Notes under the pieces: model-generated | What the model saw: only the letters and a program-made list of their open reading frames with translations | What the model was told of the DNA's origin: nothing | Databases searched by the model: none | Shown: positions 33,424-42,688 of the stretch, piece by piece | Layout of the letters: every line of letters starts with the position of its first letter | Position numbering within the stretch: position 1 is the stretch's first letter | Source: Phycisphaeraceae bacterium D3-23 | GTDB taxonomy: Bacteria; Planctomycetota; Phycisphaerae; Phycisphaerales; Phycisphaeraceae | Reading direction: 5' to 3' | NCBI GenBank assembly: GCA_039555135.1 | Contig: CP114179.1 | Span: 2,914,001 to 2,978,000 of the forward strand | Length of the DNA: 64,000 nucleotides | Program-made: the position numbers and the translations under genes

Positions 33424-36158
33424 CCGAGCTGCGTTTTGCGGGGAGTTGGCCGCTCTGGGCGGTGCTGGCGTTGATGCTGTTTGCGGGGCTCGCGGCCTGG
33501 CTGCTGTATCGGCGTGAGCTCAAGCGCGGGTGGATGGGCTGGCTGCTGCCGACGCTGCGTGCGCTGGCGGTGATGCTGGTGGTGCTGATGTTGGCCGGGC
33601 CCGAGCTGGTCCATACGACGGGCGAGGAGCATCGCGGGCAGGTGCTGGTGCTGGTCGATGCGTCGCGGAGCATGGGGGTGACGGACGAGCAGATGCCGCT
33701 GGGCGAGAAGCTGCTCGCGGCACACCGGCTGGGATTGACCGAGCTCGAAGGGCTCGACGCGGGGCTGGTTGAGGCGGCGCAGCAGATCAACGCCGCCGCC
33801 GCGCTGGCGGGCGACCCTGCGGCGGTGCAGCGCGACCCCGCCGCCGCCGCGCAGCGCGTCGCCGCCCTGGCCGAGGGTGCGTACGAGGCGCTCAATGCGT
33901 CGGACACGGACCTGGCCGAGCAGATGCAGCAGGGCGTCGTCGAGAGCGCACGCCGGCTTGCGGACAACGCGGGCAACAAAGACGAGGCCCAGGTCGCGGG
34001 CGACCTCGCGCAGTCGGCGGACCGTTTGGCGTCCTGGGGCGGCCGGCTGTCGCTGCTGTTCGATCAACAGGCAAACTCATTGCGTGCGACCGATGGCGGG
34101 GCGATCGACGCGGCCGTGGCGGAGTTTGACGCGGTGACACGGTGGGAGCGTGCCCAGCGGCTGCTGCTCGATCTCGACCGCGGTGTGCTGCCGACTTTGT
34201 CGCAGGACCACGATGTGGAACTTGTGCTGCTTGAAGGGGCACAGGCCGAGTCGGCGTGGTCCAGCACGGACGACTCGTCCGCGCCGCTCGCGTTTGAAGC
34301 GTCGCCGACGGCCGGCGCGACCGACCTCTCGACCGCGATGTCGCGCATGCTCGACCGCGCCGCGGCCGACGACCACATGGCCGTGGTGATGGTGACCGAC
34401 GGCCGGCAGAACCAGGGCACGCCGCTGCCCGAGGCGGCAGCGCAGGCGCGCTCGCGCGGCGCGGCGGTCCACAGCATCGCGCTGGGCTCGACCCGCTCGC
34501 CCCACGACCTCTCCGTCGTCGATGTGATCCACCCGCCCAGCCTGTTCCCCGACGACCGCGTGACCGGGTCGGTGACGCTGGTCGACGCGATGCCGGCCGG
34601 CAAGCCGTTCACCGTGCAGGTCGTCGCGGGCGAAGCCGTGCTCTGGGAGGCGCAGCAGGTCACGATCGGCGGCGGGCAGGTGCGTCAGGTCGAGTTCGAC
34701 TTCCCCATCCGCGCCGCGGTGGACCAGGCCGTCGAGGCCGCGTCCGACGGTGTGACGATCAACCAGCTCGGCGTGCCGATGGAAGTGCGCATCACCGGGC
34801 TCGAAGGCGACCGCGAAGCCGCCAACGACGCGATGGACTTCCAGGTCCGCGCGGTGCTGGGCCGACGCAAGATGCTGGTCCTCGCGGGCCGGCCGCGCTG
34901 GGAGATGAAGTTCATCGACACGATGTTCTCGCGCGACCCGCGCTGGGATGTGACGACGCTGATCGGCCTGGGCTCGGGTGAGCCGGTGCCCCGCGCCGAC
35001 GAGGACGTGCAGGGCGAGCCCGCCTTCCCCGCGACCAAGGCGCACCTGTTTACGTACGACATCATCGTGCTCGGTGAGATCCCGCCGGGGGTGTTGAGCG
35101 ACCGCGAGTTGATTTGGCTGTATGAATTCGTCGCGAACCGCGCGGGCGGGATGGTCGTGATCGACGGCCGACGCGGGCACCTCGGGCGCTACCAGAGCAC
35201 GGCGATCGGCCCGCTGCTGCCCGCAAGGCGCGACGAGCGCGGCCGACGCCCGCAGTCGCTCGAACTCACCCCCGCCGGCGGCCAGACCCAGGCGCTCCGG
35301 CTCGAGCCCGACGCGGCCCAGAACACGGCGACATGGGCCGAGCTTTTGCCGCCCAGTCACCTCGCGCCGATTGACATCGTGCCCGGTGCGGACACGGTCC
35401 TGCTGCAGGCGGTCGTCGGGCGCGAAGGCGAAGAGCGCTGGCCGGTGGTGCTGACGCGGCGCGTCGGCGCGGGCTGGGTGTGGTACAGCGCGATGGACGA
35501 GACGTGGCGCTGGCGGCGGGACTTCGAGTCGCTCTACCAGGAACGCTACTGGCACCAGGTGACGCACCGCGTGGTCGAGCCGCTCTACGCCGCGGAGGAC
35601 ACCTTCGTATCGCTCGGCGTCGACGAGGTCGTCGTGCAGGCAGGGCAGAACGTGCCCGTGCGTGTGCGCATCCGTGACGACGCGGGCCGGCCGCGCATCA
35701 GTGCCGAGTCGGTCGCATACCTGACCAACGCGCTGGGCGAGCGCGTCGCGCAGGTCGCGCTCAAGCCCGACGCCGCAGAGGGTGGCCGATTCACCGGCGA
35801 GATCGACGCGGACCTCGCGCCCGGCGTCTACGAGGTCGGCGTCAGCGTGCAGGGGCTCTCCGAGTCGGACATGCTCGCAAAAACACTGATCACCGTCCGA
35901 GCAGGCGACGAAGTCACCGGCGAGCTCGCCGACCTGACCCTGAACCTCGACATGCTCCAGCAGGTCGCCGCGGCCACAGGCGGCCGCGTCCTGCGCGAGC
36001 ACCAGGCGGACCAACTCGCCGAGCTGCTCGACGGGCTCAGCTACTCCACCAAAGAACAGACCGTCCGCAAGCTGTGGCAGGGCTGGCCGTGGTTCGGTTC
36101 GGTCGTGCTGCTGCTGGGCGTCGAGCTGCTGCTGCGTCGTCGATTAGGCATGATTTAG
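33420..36158 (+). CDS. Large vWA-domain membrane protein
   Basis: A protein of 912 residues. The start at 33420 overlaps the previous stop, although the frame is open upstream. It has two N-terminal helices (about 10-30 and 40-60), then a vWA fold with DASRS (about 80-84), interrupted by an Ala/Glu-rich helical insertion (about 95-260). Next come a second vWA half (MVTDGRQNQGTPLPEAA), a GATase1-like part and an Ig-like region, ending in a last helix. The vWA domain split by a long coiled-coil-like insert is unusual. It is part of the MoxR operon. Confidence 0.88.
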   Translation: MTELRFAGSWPLWAVLALMLFAGLAAWLLYRRELKRGWMGWLLPTLRALAVMLVVLMLAGPELVHTTGEEHRGQVLVLVDASRSMGVTDEQMPLGEKLLAAHRLGLTELEGLDAGLVEAAQQINAAAALAGDPAAVQRDPAAAAQRVAALAEGAYEALNASDTDLAEQMQQGVVESARRLADNAGNKDEAQVAGDLAQSADRLASWGGRLSLLFDQQANSLRATDGGAIDAAVAEFDAVTRWERAQRLLLDLDRGVLPTLSQDHDVELVLLEGAQAESAWSSTDDSSAPLAFEASPTAGATDLSTAMSRMLDRAAADDHMAVVMVTDGRQNQGTPLPEAAAQARSRGAAVHSIALGSTRSPHDLSVVDVIHPPSLFPDDRVTGSVTLVDAMPAGKPFTVQVVAGEAVLWEAQQVTIGGGQVRQVEFDFPIRAAVDQAVEAASDGVTINQLGVPMEVRITGLEGDREAANDAMDFQVRAVLGRRKMLVLAGRPRWEMKFIDTMFSRDPRWDVTTLIGLGSGEPVPRADEDVQGEPAFPATKAHLFTYDIIVLGEIPPGVLSDRELIWLYEFVANRAGGMVVIDGRRGHLGRYQSTAIGPLLPARRDERGRRPQSLELTPAGGQTQALRLEPDAAQNTATWAELLPPSHLAPIDIVPGADTVLLQAVVGREGEERWPVVLTRRVGAGWVWYSAMDETWRWRRDFESLYQERYWHQVTHRVVEPLYAAEDTFVSLGVDEVVVQAGQNVPVRVRIRDDAGRPRISAESVAYLTNALGERVAQVALKPDAAEGGRFTGEIDADLAPGVYEVGVSVQGLSESDMLAKTLITVRAGDEVTGELADLTLNLDMLQQVAAATGGRVLREHQADQLAELLDGLSYSTKEQTVRKLWQGWPWFGSVVLLLGVELLLRRRLGMI

Positions 36159-36267
36159 CTAGGAAACACGACCCCGTCGTGCGATAATGAAACAGACCAA
36201 TTTGCCGCCGCCGCTGCGGCGACGCGCCTCCACCAAGCGTGTCTAAATCGGCACCCCGGAGACACCC

Positions 36268-39200
36268 ATGAGCGTCCAACTCAGCCCGGCCGTCGTCGAA
36301 AAACTTCAGCAACTCGCCAAGCGCCGCCGCGTCATGCTGCTCGCCCGCGGGGCGTTCGCGACCCTGCTCGCGCTGCTCACCGCGATGGCGCTCGTCGCGC
36401 TCGTTGACCGCCTCGTCGTGCTCAGCCAGCCCGCACGGATCGCGCTCTCACTCGCCGGCTACGGCATCGTCATCACCGTGCTCTACTTCACCTGCATCCG
36501 GTACCTGCTGCGCATCCCCAGCAAACAGCAGCTCGCCAAGCTCGTCGAAGACGCCGAGCCCGGGCTCCACGAACAGGTCGTCTCCGCCGTGGAGCTCTCG
36601 GGCGACGACCCCGACGCATTCGACTCGGAAATCTTCCGTGAGATCCTCCAGCGCAACGTCGGCCGCCGCATCCAGCAGGTCGATACGCAGCGCATTCTTC
36701 CGTGGCGCATGATCGCGTGGTGGGCCGGCGTCTCGACCTTCGCCGCGCTGTTGACGCTCGCGTTGCTGCTGACGCCGGGACTGCAGTACGGCGACCTGCT
36801 CACCCGTGCGATGCTGCCGACCGCCAACACCGACCGCGTCTCGACCATCAAGATCACGCTGCTCAGCCCGGGCGAAACCAACGCGACCGTGCCGATGAAC
36901 GAGCACGTCCCCGTCATCGTCGAGGTCGAGGGCGGCACGCTCGAACGCGTCGAGCTCGATGTCAGGCAAGGCGAGGCAGCCCAGCCCGAACGCCTGCCCA
37001 TGGCCGGGGAGAAAGAGCCGCGCCGCTACCGCCTGGACCTGCTGGTGCAAGATGAGCCCGTGCAGTTCCGCGTCGTCGCAGGCGACGGCCGGACGCGCTA
37101 CTACACGCTGACGCCATCAGCCCGGCCCCACGTCGTGTCGTTCAGCCAAGTCATCCGACACCCCGCGTACACCGGCCGCGAACCGACGCGCCTGACGTCC
37201 GACAACGGCTCGGTGACCGCACTGGCCGGCTCCGTTGTCGAGCTTTCACTCACCACCGACCAGCCCGTCGAACAGGCCCGCCTCGTCCTCGACCTGCCCG
37301 GCAGCGAGGCCGCCGCGAGCCAGCACATCGAGCTTACGCCCGACCCCGGAGACCCGACCCGCGTCAAGGGCTCGATCATCCTCGACCGATCGGGCAGCTA
37401 CCGCGTCGAGCTCGTCGCACGTGAGACCGGCTTCGACAACCCGCAGAGCCCGCGCTACGAACTCGCCGCGCTCACCGACGAACTGCCCAGTGTCACCCTC
37501 ACCGCGCCGACCGCGACCACCGGGCTCCCCGCCGATGCGCTGCTGCGCCTGCTCGGCCGGGCGAGCGACGATGTCGGTCTGCGCCACGTCCACCGCGAGA
37601 TACGCATCAACGGCAATGCCTGGCAGCAGGCCGCGCTCCCCGTCGCCGACGACGGCCGCGTCGCCCAGCCGATGGACCTGGGCGACATCGACCTGAGCAC
37701 CGGCGACATCATCGAGCTCCGCCTCGCCGCGACCGACCTCGCAGGCCACACCGCGCACTCCGCCAGCGCCCAACTCATCGTCACACCCGACGGCATCCGG
37801 CCCGCAGATACGCAGCACGCCAGCGACACCGCCGTCCTCCTCGCCGCCGTCACCCGTGTCCGACAGGCCAGCGATACGCTCGCCGACCGCTACCAGGAAA
37901 CGCGCGACGCCGCCGACGGCGACGCCATCACTGCCCGTCAACTCGCGACCCAGGCCCTCACCGCGCAAGACAACGTCCGCGCACAGCTCGACCGCGCCAA
38001 GGCTGCGCTCGACGCCGCGCTCGCCAGCGCACCGGCCGGCCGAGCCAGCGAAGAAACGATCCGTGTCGCCCGACTGCTGGCGCAGATTGATGCGCAGCAG
38101 GCGTTGCTCCCGACGCAAGCCGTGGATACGGAGGGCTACGCCGACGCACGCCAGCTCGCGCGCCGACACACCTCGATTGCAAACGACGCGGTGCGCACGC
38201 TCGAACCCATGCTCGCGGCCGAGCAGGCGCAGGTGGCGCTCTACCGCCTTAGCGTATTGCGTGACGACCTGGACCGCATGGCCCGTGATGCCGAAACGGA
38301 CCGCGCGATCAACGAAGACCTCGCTTGGCAACGCCTGCAACGCCGCCTGATCGTCAACGGCCGCCAGACCGCGCAGGCCGCCGACCTCCTCGCCAGTGCC
38401 GCCCGCCGCGCCGAAGGTGACCTGCGCGACCACACGCGGCAGCAGGCCGACGACCTGACCGACCAGGGCAACAAACTCCGCGAACAGGCCGAGGCCCAGG
38501 AGCCTGGCGCAGAACTGCTCCGCCTGATCGACCCGCAGCGCGAACGGCTCAGCGGCTCGCTCCGCCACATGACGGGGCTCATCGACCGCGTGATCCGCAG
38601 CGAAGCGCAGCGCTACCGCGAACGAAACCCCGGCGAACGCCCCGACGCCGACCAGCTCGTCCGCCTGCGTGATGGCCTGCCGGGCGCCGCCGACGACCGC
38701 CTGCGCGCCGCGCACTGGGACGCCGGGGCCGATATCCTCAGCGAACGCGCCCGTGTCGAGGAGCTGCGCCGCCAGCCCGACCTCCCGTTCATCACCGATA
38801 CCTCCCGCGCGATCTCCGCACTGAGCCAGTTCGCCAGCGAAGACACTGCCACGGGTGACACCCCGCCGGGCCTCAATCAGCTCATCAACGCCTACCAGAT
38901 CATCGAGCGAGCCCACGCGCTTCAGCAGCTCCACAGCGCGGTCGTGAACCTCGCCATCCTCGAGCGCAAAGAAACCGAGCAGCCCCGGCTCAGCGCTGCA
39001 CATCGCCGCGAAATGATGATGATCGACCGTCGGCTCGAAGTGGTGGTCCAACTATTGCACCAGCGCAGCACGCTCCGCCAAGCAGCCGACCGCGTCAACC
39101 AGGCACGTGACAGCAACGAGGCAAACACGCTCCGGCAGGAAGCCAACCGACGCGGCGATGGGAACTACCGCCCCGTGCCCCGTCCCGACCAACTCGACGC

Positions 39201-39843
39201 GATCGCACGCATGCTCAAAGAAGCGATGCAGCTGCTGGAAGAGCCGCTCGCACAGGCCCGCCAAGACCTGATCGACCAGTCGCAGTCGCTGCCCGAACGC
39301 CTGCGCGGCCTTGCGGATGAGCAGGAACAGGTCGAAGAACAGACGCGCGAAGCCGCCCAGGAAGCCGCCGAGCAGCCGACCGACGAGAACCGTGAACGTG
39401 CGGCCGAGCTTGCGCAGGAACAAGCCCAGTTCCAGGAACGGCTGAACGAAGTTGTCGACGAGATGCGCCGCCAAGCGAACCAGGAAGACCTGCTCACCGA
39501 AGAAAGTAGGGAGCGGGCGCGGGATGTAGACGACGCGATCGCGATGCTCAAGCCCGATGTGCTCGAGGCGCGTCAGCGGTTGGACGATGCGCAGCAGGAG
39601 CCCCGTGCCGAGCGTCAGCAGGATGCGTTTGAAGACGCCGCGCAGGCGCAGCACGAGACCGCCGAAACGCTGCGTGAATTGGCGGAGCACTTCGAGAACA
39701 TCGAGAACGGGGACGAGCTGGCCGAGAACCAGAGCCGCGACGAGCTGCGCAGCAACGAGCGGGAGCTGGGCGTGGACCAGCAGCTCGACGAAGAGTTCGA
39801 CCGGATGGAGCAGCTGGCCGATCTGGGCGCAGAGCGACGATGA
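36268..39843 (+). CDS. Giant coiled-coil membrane protein (DUF4175-like), N-terminal part
   Basis: A protein of 1191 residues to a TGA at 39841. It has three N-terminal helices (about 25-45, 55-75 and 145-165), then Ig-like beta segments (about 190-530), then long Glu/Gln/Arg/Ala-rich helices from about 540 onward. This is the layout of the DUF4175-like proteins that follow vWA genes in planctomycete MoxR operons. The same style of sequence continues after the stop in frame +1 and later back in this frame, so this is probably the front of a protein of about 1755 residues. CGA-TGA at the stop would need a +1 shift. The start at 36268 has a GGAGA site. Confidence 0.85.
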   Translation: MSVQLSPAVVEKLQQLAKRRRVMLLARGAFATLLALLTAMALVALVDRLVVLSQPARIALSLAGYGIVITVLYFTCIRYLLRIPSKQQLAKLVEDAEPGLHEQVVSAVELSGDDPDAFDSEIFREILQRNVGRRIQQVDTQRILPWRMIAWWAGVSTFAALLTLALLLTPGLQYGDLLTRAMLPTANTDRVSTIKITLLSPGETNATVPMNEHVPVIVEVEGGTLERVELDVRQGEAAQPERLPMAGEKEPRRYRLDLLVQDEPVQFRVVAGDGRTRYYTLTPSARPHVVSFSQVIRHPAYTGREPTRLTSDNGSVTALAGSVVELSLTTDQPVEQARLVLDLPGSEAAASQHIELTPDPGDPTRVKGSIILDRSGSYRVELVARETGFDNPQSPRYELAALTDELPSVTLTAPTATTGLPADALLRLLGRASDDVGLRHVHREIRINGNAWQQAALPVADDGRVAQPMDLGDIDLSTGDIIELRLAATDLAGHTAHSASAQLIVTPDGIRPADTQHASDTAVLLAAVTRVRQASDTLADRYQETRDAADGDAITARQLATQALTAQDNVRAQLDRAKAALDAALASAPAGRASEETIRVARLLAQIDAQQALLPTQAVDTEGYADARQLARRHTSIANDAVRTLEPMLAAEQAQVALYRLSVLRDDLDRMARDAETDRAINEDLAWQRLQRRLIVNGRQTAQAADLLASAARRAEGDLRDHTRQQADDLTDQGNKLREQAEAQEPGAELLRLIDPQRERLSGSLRHMTGLIDRVIRSEAQRYRERNPGERPDADQLVRLRDGLPGAADDRLRAAHWDAGADILSERARVEELRRQPDLPFITDTSRAISALSQFASEDTATGDTPPGLNQLINAYQIIERAHALQQLHSAVVNLAILERKETEQPRLSAAHRREMMMIDRRLEVVVQLLHQRSTLRQAADRVNQARDSNEANTLRQEANRRGDGNYRPVPRPDQLDAIARMLKEAMQLLEEPLAQARQDLIDQSQSLPERLRGLADEQEQVEEQTREAAQEAAEQPTDENRERAAELAQEQAQFQERLNEVVDEMRRQANQEDLLTEESRERARDVDDAIAMLKPDVLEARQRLDDAQQEPRAERQQDAFEDAAQAQHETAETLRELAEHFENIENGDELAENQSRDELRSNERELGVDQQLDEEFDRMEQLADLGAERR

Positions 39844-40245
39844 ACAGCGGCTGGCCGAGCTTGAAGAGCAGCTGCGTCAGGACGCCGCGATGCAGCGCGA
39901 GCTCGACGACATCGCGGACCAGGCCCTGGATCAGGCAGCCGACCAGCTCGAGCAGGCCCGGGCGCAAGAGGACCAGGTCGCACAAGACTTGGAGCAGGAG
40001 CAACGCGAACGCGCCCAGCAGCATGCCGAGCGTGAAGAACGCCTCGCCGAGTTGGCGGAAGAAGCGAACGAACTGAACGAAGAAAACGTCGAGCCGTTGA
40101 TCGAGCAGGCCAACGAAGGCGCGATGCAGGCCCGTGACGAGGCCCGTGAGGCGCAACAAGCGCTGCGCGAGGCGGCCGAGCAGGGCGAGCCCGATGCGCA
40201 AACCCAGCGGGACCTCGGCGAGCGCGAGGAGCAGGCCCAGCGCGC
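39842..40245 (+). other. Frame-shifted middle segment of the giant coiled-coil protein
   Basis: From 39842 the +1 frame reads about 135 residues of acidic Glu/Gln coiled coil (EQRLAELEEQLRQDAAMQ, later LAELAEEANELNEENVE) with no start of its own. At about 40240 the same quality of sequence moves back by one base into the original frame (ANALAEQARNAAEQLQ). Both shifts together restore one long frame. Either two compensating sequence errors or mutations, or recoding, could explain it. Confidence 0.72.
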
Positions 40246-40287
40246 GCCAACGCTCTGGCCGAACAGGCCCGCAACGCGGCCGAGCAG

Positions 40288-41535
40288 TTGCAGGAGGCGG
40301 AGCAGGAGGCGCGCGAAGCCGCACAGGACGCCGAGCAGCGCCGTCAGGAAGCGCGCGAGGACGCCGAGCGTGCGAACCAGCAGGGCCAGCGCGACGACAA
40401 CGCGGCGCAGCGTGCTGTGGAAGCGGCGCAGGAGAGAGAGGCCGCCGAGCAGACCCGTGAGCAGGCACACCACGCCGCCGCGCGGGCCGAGCAGCTCGCG
40501 CAGGAAGCCGAGCAACTCGCACAGGAGCAAGGCGAGCAGACCGAGCAGAACGGCCAGCAACGACAGCAGGCCGCGCAGCAACAAGAGCCTATCGGTGAGC
40601 AGGTCGGCGAGGCGTCGCAGAATATCGAGCGTGCCGCGCGTCACCAAGAACGCTTAGGCAACGAACAACAGCAGCAGCAGCTCGACCAGGCCGCCGAACA
40701 GACCGAGCAGCTTGCGCAGGAAGGCCTGCCCGACACGGCCGAGCAGATCGAGGGCGCGCCGAGCAACCAGCAGGCCGCCGAGCAGGCGCGCAGCGCCGAG
40801 CAGGAGATCGCCCGGCAGCAACAACAACTCGCCCAAGCCCAGCGCGGCCAGCAACCCCAGCAGGGCGAACAGGGCCAGCAAGGGGAACAGGGGCAACAAG
40901 GCGAACAATCGGAAGCGGGTCAGCAAGGTCAGCAAGGCCAACAGGGACAGCAGGGCGAGCAAGGACAACAAGGACAACAGGGACAGCAAGGACAACAAGG
41001 ACAACAGGGCGAGCAAGGCCAACAAGGCCAACAAGGCCAACAAGGACAACAGGGTCAGCAAGGCCAACAAGGACAATCGTCTTCACCCGAAGTCGCCCAG
41101 GCCTTGGCCCAGGAACTCGATGCGCTCGACCGCCAGATGAACGAGGGCGCGCCCAGCCAACAGCCCGGCGACCGAGCGATCGACCAGGCCGCGCAGCAGC
41201 AGTCCCAGCAGATCCGTGAGCAGCGCAATCAGCAAGCCCAGTCGCTCCGCCCCGGTGAGCAGCCCGGCCAGGCCCAGCCGGGGCAGCAACCACCCAACGG
41301 CGAACCCCAAGGCCCGTCCGAAGGCGGCGGCATGGCCAATGACCAGCGCGAGGCCGGCGACCTCCCCGAAGCCGCCCGGGGCGAGGGCGAGTGGGGCGAT
41401 CTGCCCGAGCGCATGACCGAAGACCTCAGCCACGGCGCTCGCGAGCGCGCACCGGCCGACTACCTCGACCAGGTCGACGCCTACTTCCGCGCGATCGCCG
41501 AACGCGCCCGACAACAGCAAGGCGGTGACGAATGA
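40288..41535 (+). CDS. Giant coiled-coil protein, C-terminal part with Gly-Gln repeats
   Basis: About 415 residues from the first ATG in this frame; the real segment begins near 40246 and no ribosome site supports 40288. Glu/Gln/Ala coiled coil is followed by a long GQQ repeat (about residues 190-265), then a more ordered end with a DYLDQVDAYFRAIAERAR helix. This final helix is common at the end of DUF4175-like proteins. The stop overlaps the next ATG by ATGA, which supports this frame as the genuine gene end. Confidence 0.78.
   Translation: MQEAEQEAREAAQDAEQRRQEAREDAERANQQGQRDDNAAQRAVEAAQEREAAEQTREQAHHAAARAEQLAQEAEQLAQEQGEQTEQNGQQRQQAAQQQEPIGEQVGEASQNIERAARHQERLGNEQQQQQLDQAAEQTEQLAQEGLPDTAEQIEGAPSNQQAAEQARSAEQEIARQQQQLAQAQRGQQPQQGEQGQQGEQGQQGEQSEAGQQGQQGQQGQQGEQGQQGQQGQQGQQGQQGEQGQQGQQGQQGQQGQQGQQGQSSSPEVAQALAQELDALDRQMNEGAPSQQPGDRAIDQAAQQQSQQIREQRNQQAQSLRPGEQPGQAQPGQQPPNGEPQGPSEGGGMANDQREAGDLPEAARGEGEWGDLPERMTEDLSHGARERAPADYLDQVDAYFRAIAERARQQQGGDE
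40856..41080 (+). repeat. GGACAACAA-type tandem repeat coding for Gly-Gln-Gln
   Basis: About 25 degenerate 9-bp units such as GGCCAACAA, GGACAACAG and GGCGAGCAA are in one reading frame. Synonymous third-base changes keep the GQQ/GEQ peptide, so selection acts on the protein as well as on the repeat. Confidence 0.88.
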
Positions 41536-42605
41536 AGCGGACCTCCCAACGAATCGTGACTGCGTTGCTGATCCTACTCTGCGTCGCGTTCCCCAACACC
41601 GCGACCGCGCAGGAACGTGAAGACGAAGAGATGCGCGAGCAGACCCAGCAGTGCATCGACCACGCGATGCGCTTCCTGATCTCGCAGGCCCAGAACGACG
41701 GCTCGGTCGGCGACGAGCGCCAAAACCGCAACGCCATGACCGCGCTCACCGTGATGGCCATGGTCGCCGTCGGCCACCAGCCCACCGACCACACGCCCGA
41801 GGGCAAGCTCCTCCGCGATGCGCTCAACTTCATCCTCCGCGACGACCGCCAGTCCGACGAGGGGTACTACGGCTACTCCGACGGCTCGCGCATGTACGGC
41901 CACGGCATCACGACCCTCATGCTTTGCGAGATGATGGGCATGGGCGTCGACGACACCCAGGACGCCCTGATCCAAGACCGCGCCCAGAAAGCCGTCGACC
42001 TGATCCTCCGCGCTCAGCGCGTCCGCAAGCGTGAAGACCGCTACAACGGCGGCTGGCGCTACGACCCCGATGCACGCGACTCGGACCTGTCGGTGACGGT
42101 CTGGCAACTGATGGCGCTGCGCGCAGGCAAGGCCGGTGGGCTCGACGTACCCAGCGAATCGATCGACGAAGCCGTGGCCTACCTCGAACGCAGCTACCGC
42201 GAGGTCGGCCGCGAGCAGGGCGGCTTCGGCTACGAGCCCGGCCAGTCCCCGCGCTACGCAACCACCGCCGCGGGCATGCTCGCGATGCTCGTGTGTGGCC
42301 AGTACGAACACGAGCAAGTCGCCGGTGCGTCGCGCTATCTTGTCGCGCACCCGCCGACCGACAACCGCAACGACACGTGGTTTTACTACGGCACCTACTA
42401 CTACGCGATGGCGATGTACCAGGTCGGCGGCGAAGAGGCCGACGACGCCGAGCGCGAGGTCTTCGCCGCACTCAGCCGGAGCCAACTCAACAACGGCTCG
42501 TGGACCAGCAACCACTTCCACGAACGCCAGCCCGTCTACGCGACCTGCATGGCCGTGCTCGCGCTAAGCGTACGGCACCACTTCCTGCCGATCTATCAGC
42601 GGTAG
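41532..42605 (+). CDS. Exported prenyltransferase/squalene-cyclase-fold repeat protein
   Basis: A protein of 357 residues with a signal peptide (about 1-26, ATAQ). It has alpha-alpha-barrel repeats: AMRFLISQAQNDGSVGD, AVDLILRAQ, YNGGWRYDPDARDSDLSVTVWQLMAL, AVAYLERSY, GGFGYEPG and a last NNGSWTSN. This is the terpenoid cyclase/prenyltransferase toroid without the DxDD catalytic motif, so it is likely a binding or structural protein. It is the last gene of the MoxR operon, with an ATGA overlap. Confidence 0.87.
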   Translation: MKRTSQRIVTALLILLCVAFPNTATAQEREDEEMREQTQQCIDHAMRFLISQAQNDGSVGDERQNRNAMTALTVMAMVAVGHQPTDHTPEGKLLRDALNFILRDDRQSDEGYYGYSDGSRMYGHGITTLMLCEMMGMGVDDTQDALIQDRAQKAVDLILRAQRVRKREDRYNGGWRYDPDARDSDLSVTVWQLMALRAGKAGGLDVPSESIDEAVAYLERSYREVGREQGGFGYEPGQSPRYATTAAGMLAMLVCGQYEHEQVAGASRYLVAHPPTDNRNDTWFYYGTYYYAMAMYQVGGEEADDAEREVFAALSRSQLNNGSWTSNHFHERQPVYATCMAVLALSVRHHFLPIYQR

Positions 42606-42641
42606 GGGAATCGCTCGCGGCAAAGCGCTCGGCCCCCCAAA

Positions 42642-42678
42642 CGCCGACGCTGAGGAGTCCGCGACGAAGCGTCTGGTA
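42642..42678 (+). repeat. REP element upstream of the RAYT gene
   Basis: A 37-bp copy starting CGCCGACGCTGAGGAGTCC and ending AGCGTCTGGTA lies 11 bp before the transposase ATG. GACGCT and AGCGTC form the outer stem. Confidence 0.88.
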
Positions 42679-42688
42679 AAGTGCCGCC

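Noticed and set aside
39840-40076. Separate gene starting at the ATGA overlap after the giant coiled-coil frame
   Set aside because: The frame starting at 39840 gives a Ser/Arg-rich shadow product, whereas the +1 frame continues the coiled coil.
41532-42605. Active squalene-hopene cyclase
   Set aside because: The toroid repeats are present but the DxDD catalytic motif is missing and the protein is half the normal length with a signal peptide.
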